NCBI GenBank assembly: GCA_008933995.1
Contig: WARS01004015.1
Location: 415,001 to 479,000, forward strand
Origin: Datnioides undecimradiatus
Taxonomy: Eukaryota; Chordata; Actinopteri; Lobotiformes; Datnioididae
Length of the DNA stretch: 64,000 bases
Direction: 5' to 3'
The first letter of the stretch is position 1; every line of letters starts with the position of its first letter. Made by a program: the position numbers and the translations under genes. Positions 59,568-64,000 of this stretch are shown here, piece by piece. Below the pieces are notes generated by a model that made no database searches, was not told the origin of the DNA, and worked only from the letters and a program-made list of their open reading frames with translations.

Positions 59568-61103
59568 TGTGTGTGTGTGTTTCATGTTGAATTTAAACTC
59601 AGCTCAGAAGTTTCTTCAGAGCGCGTTTTCACGTTCACCTCCTCCTGTGTCTCCAGGAGCATCATCCCGGCTCGCCGTCGTCAGGGGAACGGGACCTGGG
59701 CGGTAGCCGTGGTAACCAGTCCAGCCCACCTCACCAAGTCCTGTTCAGTCACCTGCCTCTCCATTCTCAACTCCAGGTACATAAATATTATTTAATTATA
59801 CTTTTTTTAACCTTTTATATCTTTATTTTTTACTTTTTTGTTATTATGATATATTTTATTTGAAACATTTTCATTTTATTTTGTTTATATAATATATTGA
59901 ATATATAATTTTTTTATACGTAGCATATTTTAATCTAGATTTTCTTGTATTTTGAATATATACTCACATTATTCCAGTGCATTTTCACAATTATTGGGCT
60001 ATTTCACGTGTTTTAATCTGGATTTCTTTATTTTAAAGCATTTTTACTGCTGATTTTCTGGTGTATTTTTTGATAATTAGCACTATGAAACTACTTTGAA
60101 CAACTGCTGAAGTAAAGAAAACAGTACATAAGCCCATTAGTTTATAAATTAAAAGCTAAAAAATTCACAGTTTGTTAAAATTAGACTGAATCATTTTCTT
60201 AAAGTTTGTATCAAACGTCTCTGAAACAGGAGGATTTAGCTCATTTGTCGGGGACTATTTTCTGCAGCGGATGAATCCCCATTTGCTGCTGTAGTGAGTA
60301 GTGAAGGAGCACTGTGATTGGCTCCCAGACTCAAACTGAATTGTTCTTTTCAGGTGCGTTCGCCGTTCCCAATGATCCCCATCGGAGGGATCCAGATGGT
60401 ACACTCCGTCCCCACGTCGGTCACCGCCCCTCTGGCCCAGCAGGGGTCGCAGCAGGTCGCCTCCCGCCTGCAGCTGCAGAAGAGCACGTCGGAGGACTCC
60501 ACGACCAGCGAGGCCACCTCCCCGCACTTCACCACGTTCGCCGAGAGGGGAGTCAGAGGAGGAGGAGGGGAGAAGCTGCGGGAGTCGACTTCACCTCACC
60601 CCTCATCGCAGGAGAGGGAAGGAGGAGCGAGGCAGGAGCAGGAGGAGAGCATCCACACCTGCACCAAGGCCATCGCCTCGCTCTGCATCGACTCGGAGGA
60701 GCTCGCCGACAGAGGAGGAGGTGGAGGCAGAGGGGATAAAGGGAAGGACGGAGGCAGAGCTTCATCCAACTCCTCCTCCTCTCCTTCAGCGTTGTCCCCC
60801 GACTCCCAACAGCAGCAGCGCTCGCCCTCCATCTCCATGTCGCAGACATCTCCCCACCCTTCGCCGTCTCCTCCACAAGGTCCCGGGGTTCAGCACTTTA
60901 GCAGCCTGGAGCTCAGGCCTCCCTACCCCGCCTCTCCTCACCCCTGCCCTTCCCCCTCTTCCTCCGCCTCCTCCTCCTCCTCCTCTCCTCACCCTCCCAG
61001 CCCCGGGTGCGATAGCCTCCAGCCGCCGACAGCGTCCAAACCTCCGAAGCTGGAGAGAGACAGGGAGGCGGAAAGCACAAAAAGGAGCAAAGACGCGTCG
61101 TAG
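41249..61103 (+). CDS. hivep2: Schnurri-2 / HIVEP2 zinc-finger transcription factor, complete 13-exon coding region
   Basis: Coding exons: 41249-42239, 42389-44271, 44407-44667, 44800-44956, 45209-45302, 45419-47210, 47343-47500, 51725-51900, 52467-52568, 56750-57626, 58185-58293, 59657-59776, 60354-61103. Every junction is GT-AG and phase-consistent, giving 7,470 nt and 2,489 residues plus stop. The product has two widely separated C2H2 pairs (ZAS-N 210-258, ZAS-C 1799-1849), an acidic STDTDEE segment after ZAS-N, a basic nuclear-localisation block (PPKKKRLRL), an acidic run after ZAS-C, SPxR repeats and the tail motifs GGIQMVHS and CTKAIASL. These blocks match mammalian HIVEP2 in order. The central extra zinc finger of HIVEP1/HIVEP3 was not seen. 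Known of the family: nuclear factors binding kappaB-like sites, modulating BMP-SMAD and NF-kappaB target genes; HIVEP2 loss of function in humans causes a neurodevelopmental disorder. Paralogue (2a or 2b) is undetermined. The intact frame argues against a pseudogene. Confidence 0.93.
41865..41870 (+). promoter_or_regulatory. hivep2: Internal 5' splice-site-like GTAAGT inside coding exon 1
   Basis: The codons for G206-K207-Y208 read GGTAAGTAC, which contains a perfect donor consensus. It interrupts codon 206 after its first base (phase 1), the same phase as the real donor at 42239. Joining 41864 to the acceptor at 42389 would drop 375 nt (125 codons), including all of ZAS-N, and stay in frame. 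Whether it is ever used cannot be seen here. Confidence 0.5.
42389..44271 (+). CDS. hivep2: hivep2 coding exon 2: central regulatory region with nuclear-localisation block (residues 331-958)
   Basis: Starts after TATAG at 42388 (phase 1) and ends in phase 0 at CAG before GTAACC. It carries family blocks in the mammalian order: [37 protein letters not shown]-like [18 protein letters not shown] with [63 protein letters not shown] and, at about 897-904, the basic block PPKKKRLRL followed by [14 protein letters not shown] and [15 protein letters not shown]. Many are serine-rich phosphorylation-type motifs. No zinc finger or transmembrane segment is present. Confidence 0.93.
44407..44667 (+). CDS. 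hivep2: hivep2 coding exon 3 (residues 959-1045)
   Basis: Phase 0 at both ends, 87 codons, between a CCAG acceptor at 44406 and a CAG/GTAGGA donor. It contains [14 protein letters not shown]-like [26 protein letters not shown] and the ending YLVRQ. These continue the mammalian HIVEP2 sequence directly after exon 2, so the intervening 135 bp is an intron inside a segment that is continuous in the mammalian gene. Skipping it would keep the frame. Confidence 0.9.
44800..44956 (+). CDS. hivep2: hivep2 coding exon 4 (residues 1046-1098)
   Basis: Begins after CATGTACAG with [10 protein letters not shown], the counterpart of the ASFSGSPE block that follows LVRQ in mammalian HIVEP2. It includes [10 protein letters not shown], which contains a sumoylation-like IKQE tetrapeptide, and ends in phase 1 before GTAAGC. 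Length 157 nt. Confidence 0.88.
45209..45302 (+). CDS. hivep2: hivep2 coding exon 5: short Q/H-rich exon (residues 1098-1129)
   Basis: A 94-nt exon between TGCTCAG and AG/GTAAGA. It starts in phase 1 and ends in phase 2, so skipping would shift the frame. The first half is almost only H and Q ([13 protein letters not shown]), then [14 protein letters not shown]. The Q/H segment has no clear mammalian counterpart; support comes from the good splice sites and the maintained frame. Confidence 0.8.
45419..47210 (+). CDS. hivep2: hivep2 coding exon 6: Q-rich region and conserved central core (residues 1129-1726)
   Basis: Begins after CCTTAATAG (phase 2) and ends in phase 0 at FDQ before GTGTGT. 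The first third is Q/H/S-rich with short polyQ runs (about residues 1130-1270). Conserved blocks follow: [33 protein letters not shown] with [20 protein letters not shown], a [10 protein letters not shown] acidic patch, [20 protein letters not shown], and [12 protein letters not shown] with [20 protein letters not shown] near the end. The W-C/W-C segment is a Schnurri signature that I recall from all vertebrate HIVEP proteins. The extra central zinc finger of HIVEP1/3 was not seen, which fits HIVEP2. Confidence 0.93.
47343..47500 (+). CDS. hivep2: hivep2 coding exon 7: linker to ZAS-C (residues 1727-1779)
   Basis: A 158-nt exon after TCTCTGCAG, ending in phase 2 before a perfect GTAAGT. It encodes the [19 protein letters not shown] linker (counterpart of the MKPD segment in mammals) and ends in RIKIFEGG, the invariant lead-in to the [20 protein letters not shown] block of ZAS-C. 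Codon use here and in later exons looks more GC-rich at third positions than in exons 1-6. Confidence 0.92.
47501..51724 (+). other. hivep2: hivep2 intron 7 (4.2 kb)
   Basis: Starts with GTAAGT and ends with TCCTCCAG. Repeat-poor: CA-type arrays only at 49972-50027 and 50146-50173. No second gene or ncRNA recognised. Confidence 0.8.
51725..51900 (+). CDS. hivep2: hivep2 coding exon 8: ZAS-C finger 1 and first half of finger 2 (residues 1779-1838)
   Basis: Opens with [20 protein letters not shown]. Finger 1 of ZAS-C has C1799, C1802, H1815, H1819, then the linker TDVRPYVC. Finger 2 begins with C1827 and C1830 but the exon stops at FKTKG, before its histidines. Acceptor TCCTCCAG at 51724; the donor AAAG/GTAGGG leaves phase 1. 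The residues are nearly identical to mammalian HIVEP2, as expected for a kappaB-site-binding module. Confidence 0.95.
51901..52466 (+). other. hivep2: hivep2 intron 8 (566 bp)
   Basis: Separates the cysteine half from the histidine half of ZAS-C finger 2. It ends in the (TG)n acceptor. Confidence 0.85.
52422..52466 (+). promoter_or_regulatory. hivep2: 3' splice site of exon 9 embedded in a (TG)n tract
   Basis: About 19 TG/TC dinucleotides run to a short TTTT before GCAG. The usual pyrimidine tract is replaced by UG repeats, a preferred RNA target of TDP-43 and CELF-type proteins. The layout resembles the (TG)m(T)n acceptor of human CFTR exon 9, where TDP-43 promotes skipping. A role here is inferred only. 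Confidence 0.6.
52467..52568 (+). CDS. hivep2: hivep2 coding exon 9: histidine half of ZAS-C finger 2 (residues 1838-1872)
   Basis: A 102-nt exon, phase 1 at both ends, so skipping would be in frame. It supplies H1843 and H1849, giving finger 2 the HX5H spacing typical of the second ZAS finger, then the invariant [17 protein letters not shown]. Its acceptor lies in a (TG)n tract (52422-52460, AG at 52465-52466), and a (CA)n tract begins 7 nt after its donor (52576-52621). Confidence 0.95.
52576..52621. repeat. (CA)n array directly after the exon 9 donor
   Basis: About 46 bp of CA with CG interruptions, beginning 7 nt after the donor GT. Complementary to the (TG)n tract ahead of the exon. Confidence 0.9.
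53338..53930 (+). mobile_element. Dispersed teleost repeat with A-rich tail
   Basis: AAACTTTATTTGTATAGCAC is the hallmark of a very common fish interspersed repeat. The 550 bp after it are A-rich, with diverged GATAAAGG-AGAGTAAAA units (near 53532, 53623, 53744), as often seen in its tail. Confidence 0.55.
54896..55350 (+). repeat. TTC/CTCCTG minisatellite
   Basis: Roughly 35 units of 11 or 14 bp (TTCTTCTCCTG, TTCCTCTCCTG, TTCTTCTTCTCCTG). The units differ only by one TTC or a T/C change, so the array is young. It is free of stops in several frames for that reason alone. Confidence 0.9.
55351..56560 (+). repeat. Degenerate pyrimidine array, about 70-90-bp period
   Basis: T/C-rich DNA with a recurring CCACTTCATCTACTTTCACT phrase. 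Its CTACTTT core (or a one-base variant) lies at 55674, 55822, 55907, 56112, 56184, 56254, 56345 and 56429, mostly 70-91 bp apart or near multiples. Runs towards the acceptor of exon 10. Confidence 0.65.
56550..56670 (+). mobile_element. Dispersed teleost repeat fragment
   Basis: CCGTCCATTTTCTGTAACCG, TTCCTTTCGGGGTCGTGGAG, GGCGGGAGGCGGGGCACATC and CAGGTCGCCAGTCTGTCGCT appear in the order I recall from a very common fish repeat. No coding capacity. It sits 80 bp before exon 10. Confidence 0.7.
56750..57626 (+). CDS. hivep2: hivep2 coding exon 10: acidic run and SPxR-repeat region (residues 1872-2164)
   Basis: Acceptor TTCTCATAG at 56749, at the end of a 1.85-kb pyrimidine-rich stretch; donor GTGAGT at 57627; phases 1 and 2. 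It encodes [16 protein letters not shown] with a D/E run (about 1893-1920), [13 protein letters not shown] (a conserved HIVEP2 block), [11 protein letters not shown], and from about 2065 to 2156 a series of SPxR-type repeats ([34 protein letters not shown]) ending [14 protein letters not shown]. The repeats are proline-directed kinase-type sites and match mammalian HIVEP2 in kind and position. Confidence 0.93.
57627..58184 (+). other. hivep2: hivep2 intron 10 (558 bp), containing a repeat fragment
   Basis: AACAAGATGGCGGCACC and AACCAATGAGTGGCGTCC (57930-58000) resemble another common fish dispersed repeat (the type with CAAGATGGCG and CAATGGGTGACGTC). Confidence 0.6.
58185..58293 (+). CDS. 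hivep2: hivep2 coding exon 11 (residues 2164-2200)
   Basis: A 109-nt exon between CACCAACAG and ACG/GTGAGA, entering in phase 2 and leaving in phase 0. It reads [11 protein letters not shown] then [19 protein letters not shown], which aligns loosely with the GQYLQAEPIVLGPPNLRRG segment of mammalian HIVEP2. Similarity is modest, so the exon rests mainly on splice sites and on joining exons 10 and 12 in frame. Confidence 0.78.
58294..59656 (+). other. hivep2: hivep2 intron 11 (1.36 kb)
   Basis: Unique AT-rich DNA, then a TG array at 59517-59581 upstream of exon 12. No gene recognised. Confidence 0.8.
59517..59581. repeat. (TG)n microsatellite
   Basis: About 31 TG units with one GA interruption. 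Confidence 0.9.
59657..59776 (+). CDS. hivep2: hivep2 coding exon 12 (residues 2201-2240)
   Basis: Exactly 40 codons, phase 0 at both ends, between GTCTCCAG and CAG/GTACAT. It has no internal ATG, so it is easily missed. The ending [13 protein letters not shown] is the counterpart of the mammalian [13 protein letters not shown] that precedes the VRxPxPMxPxGG block, which fixes its identity. A 63-bp (TG)n array (59517-59581) lies about 75 bp upstream of the acceptor. Confidence 0.9.
59777..60353 (+). other. hivep2: hivep2 intron 12 (577 bp)
   Basis: Very AT-rich (TATAT, TTTTATTT words) and repeat-free. Confidence 0.85.
60354..61103 (+). CDS. hivep2: hivep2 coding exon 13: C-terminal exon and stop (residues 2241-2489)
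   Basis: Follows TTCTTTTCAG. It opens with [20 protein letters not shown], a strongly conserved HIVEP2 block, then [29 protein letters not shown] (a conserved C-terminal motif) and a long S/P-rich tail with a serine run encoded by repeated TCC codons at about 60955-60995. The frame ends at TAG, 61101-61103. Third positions are very GC-rich. Confidence 0.93.
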   Translation: MRSPFPMIPIGGIQMVHSVPTSVTAPLAQQGSQQVASRLQLQKSTSEDSTTSEATSPHFTTFAERGVRGGGGEKLRESTSPHPSSQEREGGARQEQEESIHTCTKAIASLCIDSEELADRGGGGGRGDKGKDGGRASSNSSSSPSALSPDSQQQQRSPSISMSQTSPHPSPSPPQGPGVQHFSSLELRPPYPASPHPCPSPSSSASSSSSSPHPPSPGCDSLQPPTASKPPKLERDREAESTKRSKDAS

Positions 61104-61242
61104 GGCTGCAGAAGAAGAACAACAGGAGGGGAAACGATTTATAGTTCTGTTTTGTTTTTGGATAACAGGAAGGGATGAAGTGCAACAGAGAGAGAAAAAT
61201 GACTTTTGCACACTTTACACACAAATTCTACTTTTTCAGTTC

Positions 61243-61305
61243 ATACACACACACACTCTCTCTCTCTCTCTCTCTCTCTTTCAAATACACACACACACAC
61301 GTGCA
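61243..61305. repeat. CA-CT-CA compound microsatellite in the 3'UTR
   Basis: CACACA, then (CT)n, then AAATA and (CA)n, within 160 bp after the stop codon. Confidence 0.85.
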
Positions 61306-61693
61306 TAAACACACTGCATACAAAGACAAAGACTTCGAACACAAATGGACCCGTGCAGTTTTCAGTGTTTGTGTACAGCATGCCTGTTCCTGTTCCAGCC
61401 AGGTGGGGGCGCCTGCTCTCGGAAACTTTCTTATTTAAGGACTTTTTAACGAGAGGATCTGCAAACGGTCACACATGTACGCCGCCTGCAACGACAGAAA
61501 CAAACGAGTAACGGAAAGAACGGACTCTGGTTTTAAGCGGTACGTTAAAAAAAAAAAGAATCAGACAGCTATGTGTGTGCCTTTTTCTTTAATCTCTTTG
61601 TTTGTTTGTTTGTTTGTTTTTGCTTATATTCTTATAAGCAAACAAAAGCAGGAAGGTAACTGTAAATACAATACTATCACGTATCAGCTTTGT

Positions 61694-61699
61694 AATAAA
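61694..61699 (+). terminator. hivep2: Candidate proximal polyadenylation signal AATAAA
   Basis: AATAAA about 590 bp after the stop codon, followed by a pyrimidine-rich stretch. It could give a short 3' end lacking the AT-rich region. Use is inferred. Confidence 0.35.
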
Positions 61700-62222
61700 T
61701 GCAACCCCCCTTTCCTCCTCCTCTTCTTCCTCTTCCTCCTCCTCTTCCTCCCCTACTTCCTGTTTCTCTTTTTTTTTTTGTTTTTTTTGGACACCTTAAA
61801 GTCTCGACAAGCGATGTGAAGTTATGGATATTACTATTACGTACGGTTGCACTAAAACATATTTTTATATGAGTGAAATTTTAAAAAAAATGGCTTTTTT
61901 TGTGTACAGCAGCAATTCTATAATACTATTTATTATTATTGTTACCATGTTTCATAAATTGTACATTTTTTTCTTAAATGTCGTGGATGCCTTTTTCTAT
62001 GTAAAGCATGGGGTTTTTTGCTATCGCTTACATTAGGGCGAGGACATGTACACTGTAATATGGCTTTATATGTTAGACCTATTTATATACGTCTAAGTGA
62101 GCCCTCCCCCCACTTTCTCCCCCGCCCTCGACTTGGAGGTATATACACATAGAAGTAAGATTTACCAGAATATTTACCCAGCATATGAATACATACAGTA
62201 TATAGAATCTATCAGCCTGTCT

Positions 62223-62223
62223 G

Positions 62224-62258
<35 letters not shown>
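62223..62258. repeat. (CTAT)n tetranucleotide array
   Basis: About nine CTAT units inside the 3'UTR. Confidence 0.9.
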
Positions 62259-62722
62259 GCACTTAACATTTAGAATGACATTCACATTAAGGTTATGGTA
62301 GTTTGCTTGTCTCCGCTGCTCTTTGCCCGTCCCCGGTTGTGATATTTCCTGTTTTGTTTTCTTGTTTGTTTTGGGTTTTTTTTTACATATTTTCCTGGTT
62401 TTACTTCTTGTTTTTGATTTGTACGAGGCACACGGATCTGCCCTCAGCATTAAGTGAACGAACATGCCTTTCTCCGCGCCGTGGCGTTCTGCTCGGTTGT
62501 TGCTGTCGTCGTCGTCGCCGCTGTTGTTTTCGACACCCCTCACCCTCGCCCTCACCTCGCCTCGCACACTCCCTCCTCACTCCCCCCTGCCTCCTCCCCC
62601 GTCCCAGTGGAAAATACCGACGCTGCGCTGATTGAAAGTAGCTTTGCTCGAGAAAACAGTCTGATTTGTCGGAACGGGGAAAAACATTCCAGTCCATGTA
62701 AATATCCAGTCAACTCCCCTAA

Positions 62723-62880
62723 ACACACACACACACACTCTGTTTTTTGTTTTTTATCATTCTTTGGCATTGATGCACATTGTTGCCATGGCAATCAGCT
62801 CACCAAAACCTCTTTATTTAATGGCTTTATTCCTGGACACACACACACACACACACAAACAAGCACACACACACACACAC
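62723..62880. repeat. (CA)n arrays in the 3'UTR
   Basis: CA at 62724-62739, 62838-62856 and 62863-62880. Confidence 0.85.
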
Positions 62881-63039
62881 GCCAACCTCTCTGACAAATG
62901 CACCTTATCCTTCTTCGGATCTCTCTGCTCTGGACGTCCCAGCACTCTGGTCAGTTTTGATTTGCGGCAACCTTTGATTGAAGCGGACGTGTTTAGGAGG
63001 AGAACTGTCGGCGCTCTGAGCCCCCAGAATTGTCTTTAT

Positions 63040-63071
63040 AATAATAATAATAATAATAATAAAAAATAATA
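63040..63071. repeat. (AAT)n array
   Basis: About nine AAT units with an A-rich interruption. Confidence 0.85.
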
Positions 63072-63715
63072 ACAATCTTAATAATACATTTTAAAAGTTG
63101 TGACATTGAGGCTTTCTGCACTGCTTTGTATTTCTGACCCTCCTCTCCTGGAAATCCCTCGTGTAGCTAAGCAATATTTAGCCAAAACTCTGCTCACCAG
63201 CAGGGAGTGAATTTGTTGCAAAGCAACAATAAGCGTACTTTAACAAAAAAAAAAAAAAAAATCCTAAAATCAGGAGAAGAAGGGAGCGGTCGGGAGGTCG
63301 TGGTGATTTCAGTGACACAACTCTTTTGTCTTTCTGACAGTTTTGGGTGGAGTCGGGCAGGCTGCAATGTGAGCGTGTATCTCTGTACTCTGTATCGGTG
63401 TGTATTCGACCAGTATATCCTCTTCTTACGACTTTTTTCTATTTCGAGCCTCCCTCTGTTATGTACACTTATCATGACGACAATGATGTCTTTAAAAAAA
63501 AAAAAAATCTCTTTCTCTCTTGCAAAGATATCAAAGCACAAGTCATTGTTTAGAAATGACAACAATACAAAAAAAAGGACAAAAAAAAGGTAAACGTGCA
63601 TATAAAAGGGTAACTTTTGTGATGGTGTTCTGTGGAATTAATACAAATATCATGTATGAACCCAGTTGCAACGAGGAATCGCAGTAGAAGTGGAAAAAAT
63701 GGATTGTTGTTTTCA

Positions 63716-63721
63716 AATAAA
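63716..63721 (+). terminator. hivep2: Candidate polyadenylation signal AATAAA
   Basis: AATAAA in CAAATAAATATG, with a T-rich run about 30 bp downstream. One of two closely spaced distal candidates. Confidence 0.35.
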
Positions 63722-63857
63722 TATGAATAGAATAATTAGTTTGTGCTCCTTTTTTAATGCTCATTATTGTGTTTTTTGATGTCAGTATATTTAATGATAA
63801 TGTCACCGCATCCTTTCAATGGGGAGGGAACGTATTTCCTGCTCTGGTGCTACAGAA

Positions 63858-63863
63858 AATAAA
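63858..63863 (+). terminator. hivep2: Likely distal polyadenylation signal AATAAA
   Basis: AATAAA in GAAAATAAAGATTT, followed within 30 bp by a GT-containing stretch (CACTTGTAGCGG). The sequence beyond loses the AT-rich 3'UTR character, so the transcript probably ends near 63880. Another AATAAA at 63965 is further out. Confidence 0.5.
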
Positions 63864-63885
63864 GATTTTATCACTTTACAACACT

Positions 63886-64000
63886 TGTAGCGGCTAATAG
63901 TGCTTTTAATACTTCCAATGACTGTATTATTACATTACACTGACAGACTGACGGTAGAAGTAGAAATAAAAGTATCAGTAGCAGTTGTTGAAAGCTGTGA
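63886..64000. other. Downstream flank
   Basis: 115 bp beyond the likely transcript end; one more AATAAA at 63965. Nothing else recognised. Confidence 0.5.

Larger units (their letters stand above)
61104..63885 (+). other. hivep2: hivep2 3' untranslated region
   Basis: About 2.8 kb from the stop codon to the last good AATAAA. It starts with a mixed CA/CT/CA array (61243-61305), then becomes AT-rich and mostly unique between 61600 and 62100, the part most likely to be conserved. It carries Pumilio-type TGTAAATA sites at 61661 and 62697, several ATTTA motifs, a (CTAT)n array at 62223-62258, (CA)n arrays at 62723 and 62838, and an (AAT)n array at 63040. AATAAA hexamers occur at 61694, 63716 and 63858. 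The exact 3' end is inferred. Confidence 0.7.

Noticed and set aside
41249-61103. Assignment to HIVEP1 or HIVEP3
   Set aside because: The central extra zinc finger of those paralogues was not found, and the block order and C-terminal [18 protein letters not shown] and CTKAIASL motifs fit HIVEP2.
41249-61103. Possible pseudogene or assembly-broken gene
   Set aside because: All thirteen exons join in frame with canonical splice sites and no internal stop; zinc-binding residues are intact.

Overview
The window is vertebrate genomic DNA, almost certainly from a teleost fish. It has spliced GT-AG genes, a very high density of (CA)n/(TG)n arrays, compact introns, and dispersed sequences typical of fish genomes (for example the TTTATTTGTATAGCAC-type repeat near 53.35 kb and the TTCGGGGTCGTGGAG / GGTCGCCAGTCTGTCGC repeat near 56.6 kb). 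One protein-coding gene can be supported: hivep2 (Schnurri-2, MIBP1), on the + strand, with its complete coding region at 41,249-61,103. I cannot tell from the sequence whether it is the hivep2a or hivep2b paralogue.

Layout. 1-40.7 kb is noncoding and is either the 5' intron(s) of hivep2 or upstream DNA. It holds more than 60 dinucleotide arrays, two relics of one foldback DNA element, a 554-bp inverted-repeat (MITE-like) element, a degenerate pyrimidine array at 35.8-36.9 kb, and several repeat-free stretches that look like candidate conserved noncoding elements. 40.7-41.25 kb holds probable 5' untranslated exons. 41.25-47.2 kb holds six coding exons separated by short introns, a stretch that I recall as one giant exon in mammals. 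47.3-61.1 kb holds seven more coding exons separated by introns of 0.13-4.2 kb. 61.1-63.9 kb is a long AT-rich 3' untranslated region.

The thirteen coding exons join in frame with canonical splice sites into a 2,489-residue protein, close to the roughly 2,450 residues of mammalian HIVEP2. It has an N-terminal pair of C2H2 fingers (ZAS-N, residues 210-258), a basic nuclear-localisation block (about 897-904), a C-terminal finger pair (ZAS-C, 1799-1849) followed by an acidic run, and an SPxR-rich tail. The family binds kappaB-like enhancer sites and works with SMAD and NF-kappaB signalling in the nucleus.

The most interesting observations concern splicing. The exon that completes ZAS-C finger 2 is a multiple of three in length and lies between a (TG)n tract in its 3' splice site and a (CA)n tract just after its 5' splice site. 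A perfect GTAAGT donor inside the first coding exon would, if used, remove ZAS-N in frame. Either event would give a Schnurri-2 protein lacking one DNA-binding unit.
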